64,000 nt of DNA from Polytrichum commune (GCA_950295325.1 OX485805.1:23051501-23115500); one strand, 5' to 3'; positions 45,982 to 58,030 are shown, counted from the stretch's first letter. The notes: a model not told the origin generated them from the letters alone. Made by a program: numbers and translations.

Positions 45982-48809
45982 AAGAGGTTTCAAATTTCAA
46001 ACTAAAGAGGCCTTTTATGGAATTCCTATGTTGTAAGAAGCCTTGAAACTGACCAATCTTTTTCCGGTCCCTGTGGCTTTGTATATATATTTTTGGCAAT
46101 GAAGTAAATCTTGTTTTGTTTGTCTCTCAAAAATAGAAGATCGATTGACCAATTTTCTCATGCAAGTGATTTGGCAGCCCCCAAGAAGTCTTAACTTTTA
46201 ATTCATTCATTGCTTTGAGAGATTTGATCAATTATGACCACATCCAACCCAAAATCTTTCATACTTTGACCTCATTAGTGGCCTAATTACAAAGTGGGCC
46301 ACTCATTACGCTATAATAGTTGCCCAAAGACCTCGTTTAATGAGGCCTTGAACTCCACACATTTCGCCCAATTCTGTCTTTAGGAGGTGCATCAAAAAGT
46401 AAGTAAGCTCGAATTGAAGGAGAGAGTTCCAAGTGTTCCATTATTGTGTCAACTGAGCTGGCAAAATCCAATAATAAAAGGTATGCATACCTAAAGCCAA
46501 CACCTAACCTGAAATCAACACTTAGAAATTATGTATAATAGAGACATATTTAGTTATGAGCTTGGATGTGTACCCATGAACATTTGATATATGTTTGGTC
46601 TAGGGTTTAGGGTTTAGGGTTGGAGATAAACTAGTTTAAACTAGGTCTAGTTGTAAAGTAAAGGAGATGAAACCATAGGTTTAGTTTCAAAACCTTGAGT
46701 TTATGAGAATCACCACAAAGTCACTCATGTTGTCTTAATTTGTAAATTATCATACACAAAGAGTGGTGTCAGGCTCTTAAAGACCATCTTTCTATCTTGT
46801 CCTACTAGAATGGGTGGGCCAAACTAGCCTTGCATAAGCCAATCTAGGGCCCTAGAAGTTAAGTCCCATATGCAGACCCTATTCTTTGTGAAGCCCTAGA
46901 AGTTAAGTTGAGTTCATAAATTTGTTTAGCTTCAATATGAGAAGTAAAAAGTAAGGAAGGTAACCTGCCCTATTTTCAAGTCCTACAGCTTGAGAAAAAA
47001 CAAAATAAAATCTATTTATGTGCATTGGCATTTGGCATGAATTTTTTACCCCATGTAGAGGAACTATACAAAATTTTGTCACAATTTTTTTGGTTTTAAT
47101 TTATCATTCTTGAATTCATTATGAAATTTTAAGTATTTTGCTATAGTGTCTTATGATAGATTTCAAAAGGTCTCATTCTAGTATTGAACAATTCCTATCA
47201 TATAACCAAATCTTGTCTATCTATGACCTCTAAATACATCTTTATACATCATCATGCATAACAATACTCAGTTGATGATGTGTGTCCACTTGAGGGTAAT
47301 GGGCTTGGGTGAGGCCTACCACCCATCTTGGTGTCTGTGATGGGTTTCCCAACAAGTCACCTGGTGTGTTGCCCGGTCACATTTGAATGCCTAGGCTCCT
47401 AACAACTAGATTCCTAATGACGAACCATGCCTAAATTAATACACATTGGAACAATCTATGCATCGTAGAAGTCATCGGCTCTCAACCATGGTGTGGTCCC
47501 ACATGAGTGGGAGGGTAGCAAGGTTGGCTCTCATTGGCCTTTCTGCTTCCCAGACTTCAATATCAATTTCATTTTGTTAAAAAAAATGTAGTTGGGCCCA
47601 TCTAGGTGCACACCCTAGCACCTAAAAGCACCATAAGGTGTATTGTCACCCAGGCTAGGCAATGACTCAAGGCCTACTAATCATCGGCTAGGTAGGTAGG
47701 TATGAATAATTGGTAGTATAGTGGGCCATGCCCCAGCCCCATATTTAGACTAAGGGGCCGAAGATGCCGGCATCCCACAATAAAATACTTGAATATGCAG
47801 TGGGGGTCCGAGGGGCTCATGGAACAAACACCACAGTCTTAATAATGTTTTGTGTGTTTCAAATCCGACACAAAATGAGCTAATTACATACTACTTGGCC
47901 CTAAATATTGTTTAAATTCAATTATTATGTATTGTTTTCATAACATTAATCAATGACTTGGACCTTCATAATATAACAGTGGGATGTTGGGAACTTAGTA
48001 TGAATTTGAGTCTCCCTTTGCAACTTTTCTAGCATTTGACTATTATATTTTGGGGCCCACAAAAAGAGAATTGAACGTTGAGTAATGTTATGTTGTCAGT
48101 CGTCATGCATGTAGCTTACATACTTGCTAGTGTTGTAAAGTTATGATTGGCCCTAACACTCCAAATTAATGTACTTGAAATTAAGATAAGTGGCCCTCCA
48201 ACGGGCACTTTTAGCTCTGCACCCGTGTCTCATAGGATATGAAACATTGGACTAGTGATATGAGACTCTCTCTAAGTTCTTATTCAATGTTCATTTAGGT
48301 CCCTTTGGCACTTTTGTTGATTATTGTTCACGACAAATTTTGAGCATGTAGTTCAATTTTTTTAAAGCACATATTTTTCTGGTATATGATCTTAGATCCA
48401 TACTTGACTACACACGCAAATATAGGTGTTTGTTTAAGATGAGATATCACATAGATTTTCTTACCATCTTATGTGGTGATTTTACACTAAGGTCCAAAAC
48501 CAAAGAAACCCCAAAATCAAACGATCATGTTGGGCGAGAGCAAAACACGTGATTCCTTTCTGACGTTAAAGTATGGAAAATGAAATGGCACCGACTAACC
48601 ACCGTTTTTTTCCACAAAAACTTGTTGGTCCCAACTCAACAAAATACTCCTCTTATATTGGGAATTTGATCTTTGAGTGTGGGTCATGTCTTGAGTCCAA
48701 AGTAAGGTTCATGAAAGGATGTTTGAGATCTGAAAATTCTTGGACCCATACCCTGTTTTAAAATTAACTTGCTAAGATCCACTACCAACATATGAGTCCT
48801 AAGCAATAA
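45982..48809. other. Intergenic, no gene seen; short telomere-like motif
   Basis: At 46601-46620 there are almost three TTTAGGG units. The rest holds no recognised gene or paired element ends. Confidence 0.4.
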
Positions 48810-48975
48810 CCCGCGAAGGAATTACACGAATCCTTGATTTAGTTACGGGTATAATTCCTTCGCTAAATTACGATGTTTATTGATGCTTTATTTGATAGTT
48901 TTGCTAATGCAACACAAGTGTCAATTTCATATGTAGATCTAGTCTTTAGAAGATGGGGAATTGCAACACTTGACC
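48810..48975. repeat. Short inverted repeat and fragment related to the 56 kb element arms
   Basis: GCGAAGGAATTA at about 48815 is repeated in inverted orientation at about 48851. The following phrases (GCTAATGCAACACAAGTG, GTAGATCTAGTCTTTAGAAG) resemble the arms of the 55704-56560 element. Confidence 0.4.
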
Positions 48976-49784
48976 AAATTAAGATCCACATTCCGAATGA
49001 GACCCATACAGTTGGTGGTGGTGCTAAAACTCGCTAAGTTCAACACTACTTGGGTAGTGCTCAACAAGCTCCTCTTATTACAAGTCGGATCCTAGAACCA
49101 TGTGAAACAACCAGGTGCCTAATGTTGGTTGAATTGCTCATGCTTAGGTCGTTCATTCTTCTCAATTAGGGTTTAGGTTTTGCTAGCTTTTCTTTTTAAT
49201 TTTTTTTAAGGTCAAAGTGGCTTTCTATGTTCTTTGGCAATGAAATGAATATAGTTTTATTTTTCTTCTAAAATTTTAGATTTTGTTTTTGGGGGTCATG
49301 GTGCAGGATATAATACAAGGCTAGGACTAGCCGCTAGATGATGACCTCTTTGAGCCAGATCCCCACCAACATTACCAAGGTAAAAGGGGGTTTAGTGAAA
49401 ATACTACATCCATCTCCCTCCCCTCCCCCCCCCCCCCCTCCCAAATGTATACACATTTGTGGTTAAAATTTCAACCCCAGAGGCCTCTGATTAATCTTAG
49501 GAAAACCCACGTGCTACACTATAATTGATTACATTTTTACCTTGGATAATGTTGGTGGGTCCAGCTCAAAGAGGTGAGTGTCTAGCCCTGGCCGAAATGC
49601 CAACGCAAAATTTAAAGCACAATAAAAATATGATCAATCGGAGCATGGAGGATCGTGTGTTGTTGCAGTGGTGGCAGAGCCAGTCTCTGAATGCAACTCG
49701 CATGTGAAAGGGATTTTGAGCTTGTCGTATTGCTTGGTGTAACTTTGATAGCAGCCTAGCTAGGGCGACCAAAGAGCAAGTGTC
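48976..49784. other. Intergenic, no gene seen; C-rich tract
   Basis: A run of C lies near 49424-49440. Sequence phrases near 49312-49375 and 49540-49580 recur in inverted form (TACCTTGG... / CCTTGGATAATGTTGGTGG), but no clean element ends were found. Confidence 0.35.
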
Positions 49785-50272
49785 CGGGAAGGGGAGATTT
49801 TGGGGCAAAATTGGTCTAAATTCCTCATGTGTGTTTCCAAGTCCAACCGGTTACATGTTGTAATCTCTCGGTTTTACTTCACGAATGTGAGGTATATTCC
49901 TCAAATTCCTCTAAAACAAACAATAATTTTCCTAAAGTTTTAGACCGGTTCATATGTAAGTAGACTAAATATAATATCTAGTGTTTGATTACATTTAGTG
50001 TTGTTACCACCCTATCCTGTTCAACACTAATTTTCAATTCTTTGATAATTAGTGTTAGACATAAATGCGCCGCCACCTTCCCTATTGCCACCTCCCTTCT
50101 CCTTTTATCATTGTTAAAAAAAAATTTCATATCCTTACTAACACTAAATTCGTGCATGTAACTTTCACATATTACCATAGTTGATATTTAGTGTTTGGGT
50201 TTACATTTAATGTTACTTACTTTCACAGGGTTAGTGATATTTAGTACATGCGTTTGTATTTAGCGTAGTAGT
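49785..50272 (-). repeat. AACCGGTT-rich repeat copy 4, with a TTTAGTGT-rich insert
   Basis: The part 49785-49960 matches the family in reverse, with GTCCAACCGGTTACATG. From about 49964 an insert begins ACTAAATATAATATCTAGTG and ends TTTAGCGTAGTAGTC. Its interior (AATTAGTGTTAGACATAAATGCGCC onward) matches the 61.1-61.95 kb segment and supplies that segment's empty-site sequence. Confidence 0.68.
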
Positions 50273-50326
50273 CAGTTCTCCCCGTTCAGTGGACCAAAGG
50301 TTGTAATCTTAGTGGACGAATGTCCT

Positions 50327-50745
50327 CGGAGACTTCTAAGCATAATTGGTCGAGACCCTAGTGTTTCCTAGTCTAACCGGTTACAAGTTCACATCTTTCA
50401 GTTTCTCTTTCTTAACATGAAGTGTATTCTCTAGATTCCTCTAAAACGATGGGTAATGTTCTTGGAGTCTTGAACTTCAACCGGTTCATTTGTAACCACA
50501 CTAAACATTGTATTCAATATCACTTACTATTTGGAATTACACACTGCTACATCTTTTTATCATTAATGTAATTTCTTACCATGTAAAGATGCTAATGTTT
50601 TATATTGTCCAAACAACCGGTTTGACCTTTGTAGGTAAAAAACTGAGATATATACACAGGACATGGTGATAGCATCCCGTTATTGCTAATAGTTTCCGAC
50701 ACTAAACACATTATTTAGTGTAGTGGTCGGTGGTTCCCGTTCATT
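50327..50745 (-). repeat. AACCGGTT-rich repeat copy 5, with a CACTA-ended insert
   Basis: Reverse copy with two AACCGGTT palindromes (near 50384 and 50479), then a CACTAAACATTG ... ATTTAGTG insert at about 50500-50730 like the one at 16.4 kb. A third AACCGGTT lies inside the insert near 50614. Confidence 0.68.
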
Positions 50746-51481
50746 GTAGTAGACCCGCTTAGCCTCTCCATCTTTCCCAAATTTCAATGTTGAATCAAAA
50801 CCTTGTTAAAACTTGACAAGACAATAAAAAAAATCGATCGTACACCCGTGACCTTTTTGATGACTCTATGTAGTTGAGGAATTTGGACGTAGTGCAAGTG
50901 GCACCAAATTGTAAGATAGGGCGAGATAGATGCTTAACTTGTAGACTCTCTTCTATCATTGTTGAAGATACTAGAGTGGACCATCACCACTCACTTATTA
51001 CACACCACCAAGCGTGGACTCACTCTATGAACTCTATAGCGTTCTTCTTGCTTTGGCCTATAGTGAAACATAACTAGGTATGAAGTGAACATAGAGTTAT
51101 ACGTAACGAAGATGCTCACTTCTATTTTTTTATCGACATTCTTTATAATGAAAGCGGTATGAATTAGTTTTAGATGTGGTCTGCATCTCTTGTTGTAGAC
51201 ACACGTTTTAGTTGCACGTACATTCAAGAATTGTTTATGAAAAGTTTAAAATTCTTAAAGTGGTTCTTTGATCACATTGCTTCTCGGAGTTTGTGTGATT
51301 AAGGTTTCCATCGGTTTTAGATGATTTGTTTTGCAATGTGCATGCCTTGATAGCACACAAAGAAAGTCTCAAATGCATTGTCTACTCTAATCATTGGTAT
51401 TGGTATTCTTACATTGGTTGAGACCCACCTAGAATGCGGATTTATAGTTTGGTGATAAAAGATGAATAAGGAAGCACCTTA
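50746..51481. other. Intergenic, no gene seen
   Basis: No recognised content before the family B MITE. Confidence 0.4.
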
Positions 51482-51984
51482 GGGCCACTTCACACACGAG
51501 CCAAGAGCCGTGACCATGAAGTTGTGAGAGCCCAAAAGAAAGTGTCCAAAGGCCATCCCAAGACACCTCCAAAATCATGTGGTGTGGTCATGGACCCTCA
51601 AGTGTAGTGTAAAGTCATATGTGACCGGGCCCTCAACCAAATGCTATTTCAATGAATGTCTATTCATGCGGGTCCTCACACATGATAGAATAGGAATAAA
51701 TCAACAGTTGTGAGTGTTCGGAGTGCCATGCTCTCCCGGTTTTGTGTTAGGCCTACCTCCAAGAGGTGGTTCTTGAAAATAATCCAAGTGACTGTGAAAC
51801 ATGATCCATACGATGCCATGTAAGAATCCATGCAGACTTTACATCCATCTTGCATTCACAAACTCCGTTGGCCCCTCAAGCGTAGTAGTGTGAAGTGAAC
51901 TTGGACCGGCTCTGCCTTTGCCACCAATGAGAGTGCTTAAAGTGTAATGGTCACATGCTCTCAATCTCGTGTGTGGAGTGGCCC
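51482..51984 (-). mobile_element. PIF/Harbinger-type MITE, family B copy 2
   Basis: A 503-bp element flanked by TTA on both sides (51479-51481, 51985-51987). The left end GGGCCACTTCACACACGAG matches the reverse-complemented right end of the 38152 copy, and the match continues across the whole element. Confidence 0.9.
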
Positions 51985-51995
51985 TTACAGTGACA

Positions 51996-52056
<61 letters not shown>
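51996..52056. repeat. Compound (CT)n(CA)n microsatellite
   Basis: About 12 CT units and about 18 CA units, starting a few bases from the right end of the MITE. Confidence 0.95.
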
Positions 52057-52057
<1 letters not shown>

Positions 52058-52214
52058 TGTTGCTAGCTTGAGGGTTTGTATTGTATTTTAATATTGAGCG
52101 TTGTGAGCTCATGACAAGATGTATGAAAAAATGAGCATGTATTCATGAATTTAGTATCACTCAGTAAAAGTTTCAACCCTCACTAATTATGAGACCTAGC
52201 AATAAAGTGTGTGT

Positions 52215-52540
52215 GTTGAGAATTAGTATCACATGTTCTCATGGAGATAATCACTGTACTCTACACAATGAACACACTTGGGAAGACCTATGAATTCAAT
52301 TAAGGAATCAACAAATGTGCACTTTCAATAACCATAACTAAATCAGAGAAGGTCCGATTTTCAATCTTCTTCTTCTTCTTCTTCTTCTTTGTTTTTTTGT
52401 TGTTGTTGTTGTTGTTATTGTTGCAGATGTTTCATTGTAGAATTCCTGATGCAACACAAGTTTTGTTGTGTAGATCTAATCAGTAGAAGTTGGAGAAGAT
52501 GGAAAAAACAAACTGTTTCACTCCCACATACCGTAAAACG
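52215..52540. repeat. Dispersed repeat related to the 56 kb element arms, with (TTC)n(TTG)n
   Basis: The phrases ACAATGAACACACTTGGGAAGACCTATGAATT, CAATAACCATAACTAAAT, GATGTTTCATTGTAGAATT and GTGTAGATCTAATCAGTAGAAG follow the left arm of the 55704-56560 element in order. Between them, TTC and TTG simple repeats (about 52367-52425) have expanded. Confidence 0.6.
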
Positions 52541-53178
52541 TGGTGGAGAAATCCAGTCTAAGAGGGCTACTTGGACATAAAAGAGTTTATAACTCAATCT
52601 ATACATTTACACTCTCCATGTTCTGGCAACGTTACTTGTGCTTTTAAAATTGTCAACAGAATCCTCTCATGTACGGGACTCGGTCCATGTAACCGACCTA
52701 AAGCTATGTCACACAATTGACCTTTACAGGCTAACCATTTAGGCCGAATCAAACTCTTCTTATAAAATCACCTAAAATGGTTTAGTCCACTTTAGCACCT
52801 CTTACCACAAATCCAACCATACAGACAACATCTTTATGTAGTTGAATTCGCTCACACAAATTCTCAACCATCCACGTGTTCAAAATCAAAAGAATAGAAC
52901 GTAAATGTGTACACTGGAATTGTCAGGCATCGACATGTGCATGGACAAAAACATCCACCTCGATTTTTAGGGTTGGGGCGAAACAACCCGTACAGTGGTT
53001 CCTTGGAGGCAAGGGTTTTAGGCATCCAACAAGGAACGAGTGTATGGGTTGGTTCGTCCACCTCAACCTTTAAGGGTTAAAGGGTGTTTGGTATGTCTGT
53101 TACAATGTGATACTTCAACGTATTTTTCCCAAGCGATGGAAATGAGAGGGCAGGAATTTTGTACCTACCGGAAACTTA
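52541..53178. other. Intergenic, no gene seen
   Basis: No recognised gene or element ends up to the family C MITE. Confidence 0.4.
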
Positions 53179-53696
53179 GGGTCGCTTTACACCTAGAGGC
53201 CAGGCCAATTCCCCTTGAGGCCGATTGCATGAAATTTCAGGCCCTTTTGGGTTGGAGGCTGGCCTCAACTACACATTATAGTAAGATTATAATGGGGGCC
53301 AATTTTCCCATATGTAAAGGCCTTAGGGCCAAGAAGCTAGGCCGATTCAATAAATCTAGCATAATCCAACGGATCTAGCATAATCTAGCATAAAGCCGCT
53401 CATATTTCCACATAATCCAATGGACATGGTTCATTGAAAAATTCATATTCTATTAAAAAAGTTTACTTATTTTTTGAAATATGACATTGGCCTTCCATTT
53501 TGGGTGCACCCAATTCAACGAGATCGGACCGTGTCAGACCATGCATTTTTTGATTAAAAGATTCGTACCACCAAATCGGCCCAGCGTTTAGGTGTAAAGG
53601 AGTTGGGACCGATTTTAGCCTTTTGACCAATCACAAGTGAAGACTTGAAGCCTCTTACACAACGAATTGGCCCGGCCTCTAGGTGTAAAGCGGCCC
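53179..53696. mobile_element. PIF/Harbinger-type MITE, family C
   Basis: A 518-bp element flanked by TTA (53176-53178, 53697-53699). The ends are GGGTCGCTTTACACCTAGAG and, inward from the right, GGGCCGCTTTACACCTAGAG, both followed by GCC. No coding sequence. Confidence 0.88.
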
Positions 53697-54158
53697 TTAT
53701 ATCTCAACCAATTTGATGTCGTCTGTATGAGATCGACATGGGCTCTCAGCTGAGAGTCCTGTGTACAATGTACTTACCTCGATATAGGCAATTTATTGCT
53801 CTTGAAAAGGTGGGATTTCGATAGGCTTTGAGGGCTGCCACTGAACTTCGACAGCAAGCACTGAGCAGTGTAATTAAACCAGTGTCCAGGGAGACCCTTG
53901 AAGGCATAATTGTGTCGAGATCCTCGTGCTCCCAAGTCCAAATGGACGTGTGTTGTGACCAGGGCTGATCGAGAAGAAGTGTATGGGCGATGAAAGTAGC
54001 TTCTGGCTTCTGGTGAGGCCATGTCGCCTGTGCTTTCTCGACTGTTGGATCTGACCAATATAACCCTCTCCCCTAATCTCCGCCGTCCACTGCCTGTGTT
54101 TTTCACAAAGTTTTTGCCCATCCACGTCCAAAAACCTTGAATTGAAAGGCAAAAAAAA
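53697..54158. other. Unassigned segment, open on the minus strand
   Basis: Two overlapping minus-strand frames of about 115-120 codons cover 53774-54236, but neither shows a known motif. The phrase GTGTCCAGGGAGACCC followed by CTCCCAAGTCCAA near 53881-53940 is a distant match to the AACCGGTT-family start. Confidence 0.35.
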
Positions 54159-54300
54159 TTGCAACCCGTCCCAAAACTCGTAGTTTCTAAACCAACCCGT
54201 CCATGGAAAGGTTAAAGAAAAAACAACCCGTCCCAAAACTCGTAGTTTCTAAACCAACCCGTCCATGGAAAGGTTAAAGAAAAAACAACCCGTCCCAAAA
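54159..54300. repeat. Tandem repeat, two units of about 62 bp
   Basis: The unit CAACCCGTCCCAAAACTCG followed by TAGTTTCTAAACCAACCCG and TCCATGGAAAGGTTAAAG occurs twice in near-perfect form, with a partial third. Related CCCGTC phrases reappear at about 54715-54785. Confidence 0.88.
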
Positions 54301-54384
54301 CTGGTTTGGAAATGAAAATACCCGTCCCGCAATATGTATAAATAAGTCTCTTACAATGTTGGTAAATTTAAAACAAAAAAGGGC

Positions 54385-55705
54385 CAAAAAACCAAAAAAC
54401 CAAAAGATGTTGACATGTGACTGTTTGCATTTGGAAACAATAGGATCTTCACAAATTATGCCTTCAATGCCTGTCGGTTATCTATCTTTTGCTGTTGATT
54501 CTCATCTTTCTAGTACACCCCATTCTAAATTTTGTGGTTGGTGAATTAATGTATGCAGGTGTATCAAGCACTTCAAGATGGATATTTTGATTGGGTATTA
54601 GTGGTTTGATTGCATTATGCTTATATTCACATGTCATATATGACATAATGTAATTGATATTTGTACAAATTATATTGTTTGGAAAAAATTATCAAAAAAT
54701 TTGTTGTTTTTAGAACCCGTCGAAAGTGAATTTGACACGTCCAAAAACCAATTCATTTTCTAAGAACCCGTCTACTGGAAAGGTTTTTATTTTTTTATTT
54801 TTTTATGAACATGTCCCTGGACATGTTGGGGACCTTGTGAAAATCACCATTGGTTGTGATCTTCCAGTTTTTACCTATTAATAAATGTGAGATATATTCT
54901 ATATATTCCTCTAAAAACGATCTGTGATTTTTCCAAAGTCTCGGACCTCGACTGGTTAACTCTCAAACTCAACCGGTTCATCTGCAACTACTAGCGGTCG
55001 GTTCCTGCCCGTTCATTGAAATAATCAATCAGAAACAACACCCAAAACAAAACCATGTATGTGGAAGTTGGAACCAATCACTATATTCGTTAATTGGAGA
55101 CTTTTTCATGATTTGGAGATTAATCAAGGGCTTCAAGTCCGGTATCGTGTTTAGTGCAGGCTTTGATTATGATATAGACACTATATATATATTTCTCATG
55201 CATGAATATGTAGAAAGTTCATTACCAGTGTTCCCCGACTTCACAATATTGCGTCCCAAACTATGACTAAAGTTTATTTTGAGACTTTCCAAAATCTCCG
55301 ATTAACGAATATAGTGATACCAGCCTGTGGGGAGATTTTTGGCCAAAACGATCGGAATTCTAATGCGTCCAAGTCCAACCGGTTACATGTTGTGATCTGT
55401 TGGATTCTTCTTTATGAATTTCAGGTATATTCCATAGATTCCTCTAAAATGATCGGTAATTTGCCTTTAGTCTTGAACTTTTGACTAGTTGTTTTTCAAA
55501 CTCAACCGGTTCATCTGCAAGTAGCAGTTGGGTCTCCTTGTTCATTGGGCTGGACCCCCTTTTTGACCCACTTTTGGCGGTTACGTTGATGATACCGGTT
55601 CACCTGCCGATTCCACATGCACACGAGGCCACCAGCAAAAGGAAGTCGAGAGCTATGATCGGCGAGAACCGGCAGTTAGTTATAGATGAACCGGTTGAGT
55701 TTGAA
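54385..55705. repeat. Cluster of AACCGGTT-rich repeats in both orientations
   Basis: Four partial copies were recognised: plus at about 54385-54470 (peptide KMLTCDCLHLETIGSSQIMP), minus at about 54825-55020, minus at about 55318-55560, and plus at about 55610-55705 (peptide SKRKSRAMIGENRQLVIDEP). The minus copies lack the CACTA-ended insert, so they give the empty form of that site. No intact gene is present. Confidence 0.65.
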
Positions 55706-56560
55706 TAGCAAACATTATAAAAACACGTGTTTAAAAGAAATTGGACTACATCTTCAAATAGTGGTAATTATGCTACACTAAATAATGAACACAATTGGGA
55801 TGACCTGTATATCTAGTTTAAGAAATCCACAAACATGCACTTATGATAACCGTACCTAAATAAGGGGAGGTCTGATTTTCAACCCGTTTTTTTATAGATG
55901 TTTCACAATAGATTTGCGAATGCAACACACGGGTTGTTGTGTGAATTGTGTGCATGCGGATTACAAATGCACACGAGGCCATTAGCAAAAGGAAACCGAG
56001 AGATATGATCGGTGAGAACCGGCAGTTAGTTATAGATGAATCGGTTGAAGTTCAAGACTGGAGGAAAATTACCGATCATTTTAGAGGATTTTATAGAAGG
56101 GTATACCCCAACTTAATAAAGGAAAACCGAAGGATGTCAACATGTAACCGGTTGGACTTGCAAACACTAGGAACTCAACCGATTAGTATGCCCAAAAATC
56201 TCTCCGGTCACTGGTCGAGAGGTGATAGAGTTTGGAAGAGAGAGGTATATGTGGACCATAAGGTATGTGGGTGCTAAGTGGTTCATTTTTTCATGTTCTC
56301 CAACTTCTAGTGATTAGATTTACACAACAAATCTTGTGTTGCATTCGCAAATATGTTATGAAACATCTACAAAAAGCGGATTGAAAATCGGGCCTCCCCT
56401 TATTTACTTATGGTTATCATAAGTGCATGTTTGTGGATTTCTTAAACTGGATATATAAGTCATCCCAATTGTGTTCGTTATTTAGTGTAGCATAATTACT
56501 ACTATTTGAAGATGTAGTGAATTTCTTTTAAACATGCGTTTTTTCGGAATGTTTGCTATT
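55704..56560. mobile_element. Element with long inverted arms around an AACCGGTT-family core
   Basis: The left arm (about 55704-55945) and right arm (about 56302-56560) are inverted copies over roughly 240 bp. Both termini read AATAGCAAACATT inward. The core at about 55960-56235 is a plus-strand AACCGGTT-family copy with the longest open frame of the family (55948-56277). A TTGA on each side may be a target duplication if the ends are taken one base in; this is uncertain. Related arm fragments occur at 4636, 48810 and 52215. Confidence 0.72.
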
Positions 56561-57336
56561 TGATCCTCCTTAAACCATATTCCAATCAAACCTAGGGTTT
56601 GATTAAGAAAGCAAATCACTTAAGACCCATCTACCTTAGGCGTTAGTTATTAGAACATGATCCAATCATGGCTTTGTGCCTAAAAAACACAAAAAGAGAG
56701 AGTATTCGGTCGATGTGGTGGCCAAAATCATGGACTACGTAGCCGATTATGGCCTTGGTTTTATAGACGTGGCGCCCTCTAATTTGTTGTTCAGAAGGTG
56801 CTTCCAACTCATAGCGTGCAACCTACCTAATATTTACCTACCTACCATAAATGAAAAGTAGAAATCTCATGTTGGAACTTGAATGATTCATGTCCTCTAA
56901 CAAAGATGCCATCCACCTACACACCATTTTCCTCTATGAATGCAACAACACTCTCTATAGATGGATGAATATAAACCGGCACCAATTTCAATTTTCAAAT
57001 CGACAAAATTCAAAATACACATAATTCAAAGACAAGTTGAGAATCTGGAGACAACATATATATCCAATTTGTGCTTCTCACATAATTTTGAGTTTGTGAA
57101 CAAATAAATTGTGTGATGTAGTGATCGAAACCACTATTTACAGATATGGCAAGTTGCACACAAATCTGATATGGCTGCAGTGATTACAATCTTTGTCTAA
57201 GCATCGATGTCTTTATGAATTTTAAAGTATCAACGTCTCTACAATATGCTACAACGTGTACTCCTACAAAACTACCTCCTCCCAAGATGACAACGATTCC
57301 GAAAAACAGAGTCCAAAACTCTCGACACACAATTAA
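56561..57336. other. Intergenic, no gene seen
   Basis: No recognised gene. The short open frame at 56676-56861 has no known motif. Confidence 0.4.
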
Positions 57337-57710
57337 GGGCCGGTTTACACTATGGTGGAGAAGGCCTCCAGTCGGTCAAGAATGCTTGGCCAAGACATGG
57401 TTATATGAGGCAAATGGTGGATGTGCCGGAGAAGAATTAAAGGCAATAAAATATTTTTATTGAGTTGGGCTTCTCCGGAGGAGGAGTTTCTTGTTCGGCC
57501 TCTTGAGGCCGGAGAAGCCCAACTCCAAAAAGTGCCGCCATGTAGGCCGCCATGTCATTTTATCATCCATGAGAAAAGTTCACCACCATTGTTTTCTTCA
57601 CCTAGTGTAAACACCCACCGGTCAAGAGTTGCATTTTCGACCAATCACAATTGAGAAACGCCCTTTTTTTCATGACCGGTGGACTTCTCCACCGTAGTGT
57701 AAACCGGCCC
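57337..57710. mobile_element. PIF/Harbinger-type MITE, family L
   Basis: A 374-bp element flanked by TAA (57334-57336, 57711-57713). The ends are GGGCCGGTTTACACTATGG and, inward from the right, GGGCCGGTTTACACTACGG, both continuing TGGAGAAG. Confidence 0.9.
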
Positions 57711-57836
57711 TAAGTTACCAGAATCCCATGGAACAAAGTGGCAGTGATTGTGCCATAGCAACTTCAACATTCACTGACCCCACCATCTCCTCTTCATTTG
57801 TAGTTTGACGGCAATGGCTCCAGACTTTTATAGTCC

Positions 57837-58030
57837 ATTAGCTAGTTGGGCTAGCCCATATTTTTTTAGGCCGCGATCTAGCCATAGTTAGGCTAGTCCA
57901 TATTTTTCAGGCCCTCAATCTAGTCATATAGTTGGGCTAGTTCATATTTTTCAGGCCTTGATCTAGCTATAGTTGGGCTAACCCATATTTTTCACGCCCT
58001 CGATCTAGTCATGTAGTTGGGCTAGCTGAC
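57837..58030. repeat. Minisatellite of about 45-bp units, first array
   Basis: About four degenerate copies of AGTTGGGCTAGCCCATATTT followed by TTCAGGCC and TCGATCTAG. A second array of the same unit lies at 58655-58785. Confidence 0.85.

Noticed and set aside
46601-46620. Telomere-like TTTAGGG units
   Set aside because: Fewer than three units in the middle of intergenic DNA; too short to mark a telomere or a fusion point.
53774-54236. Minus-strand frames of 115-120 codons as a gene
   Set aside because: Two frames overlap, neither has a motif, and the right part runs into the 62-bp tandem repeat.
55948-56277. A 109-codon open frame as a host gene
   Set aside because: It lies across an AACCGGTT-family repeat inside an inverted-repeat element, and relatives elsewhere are broken; more likely element sequence.
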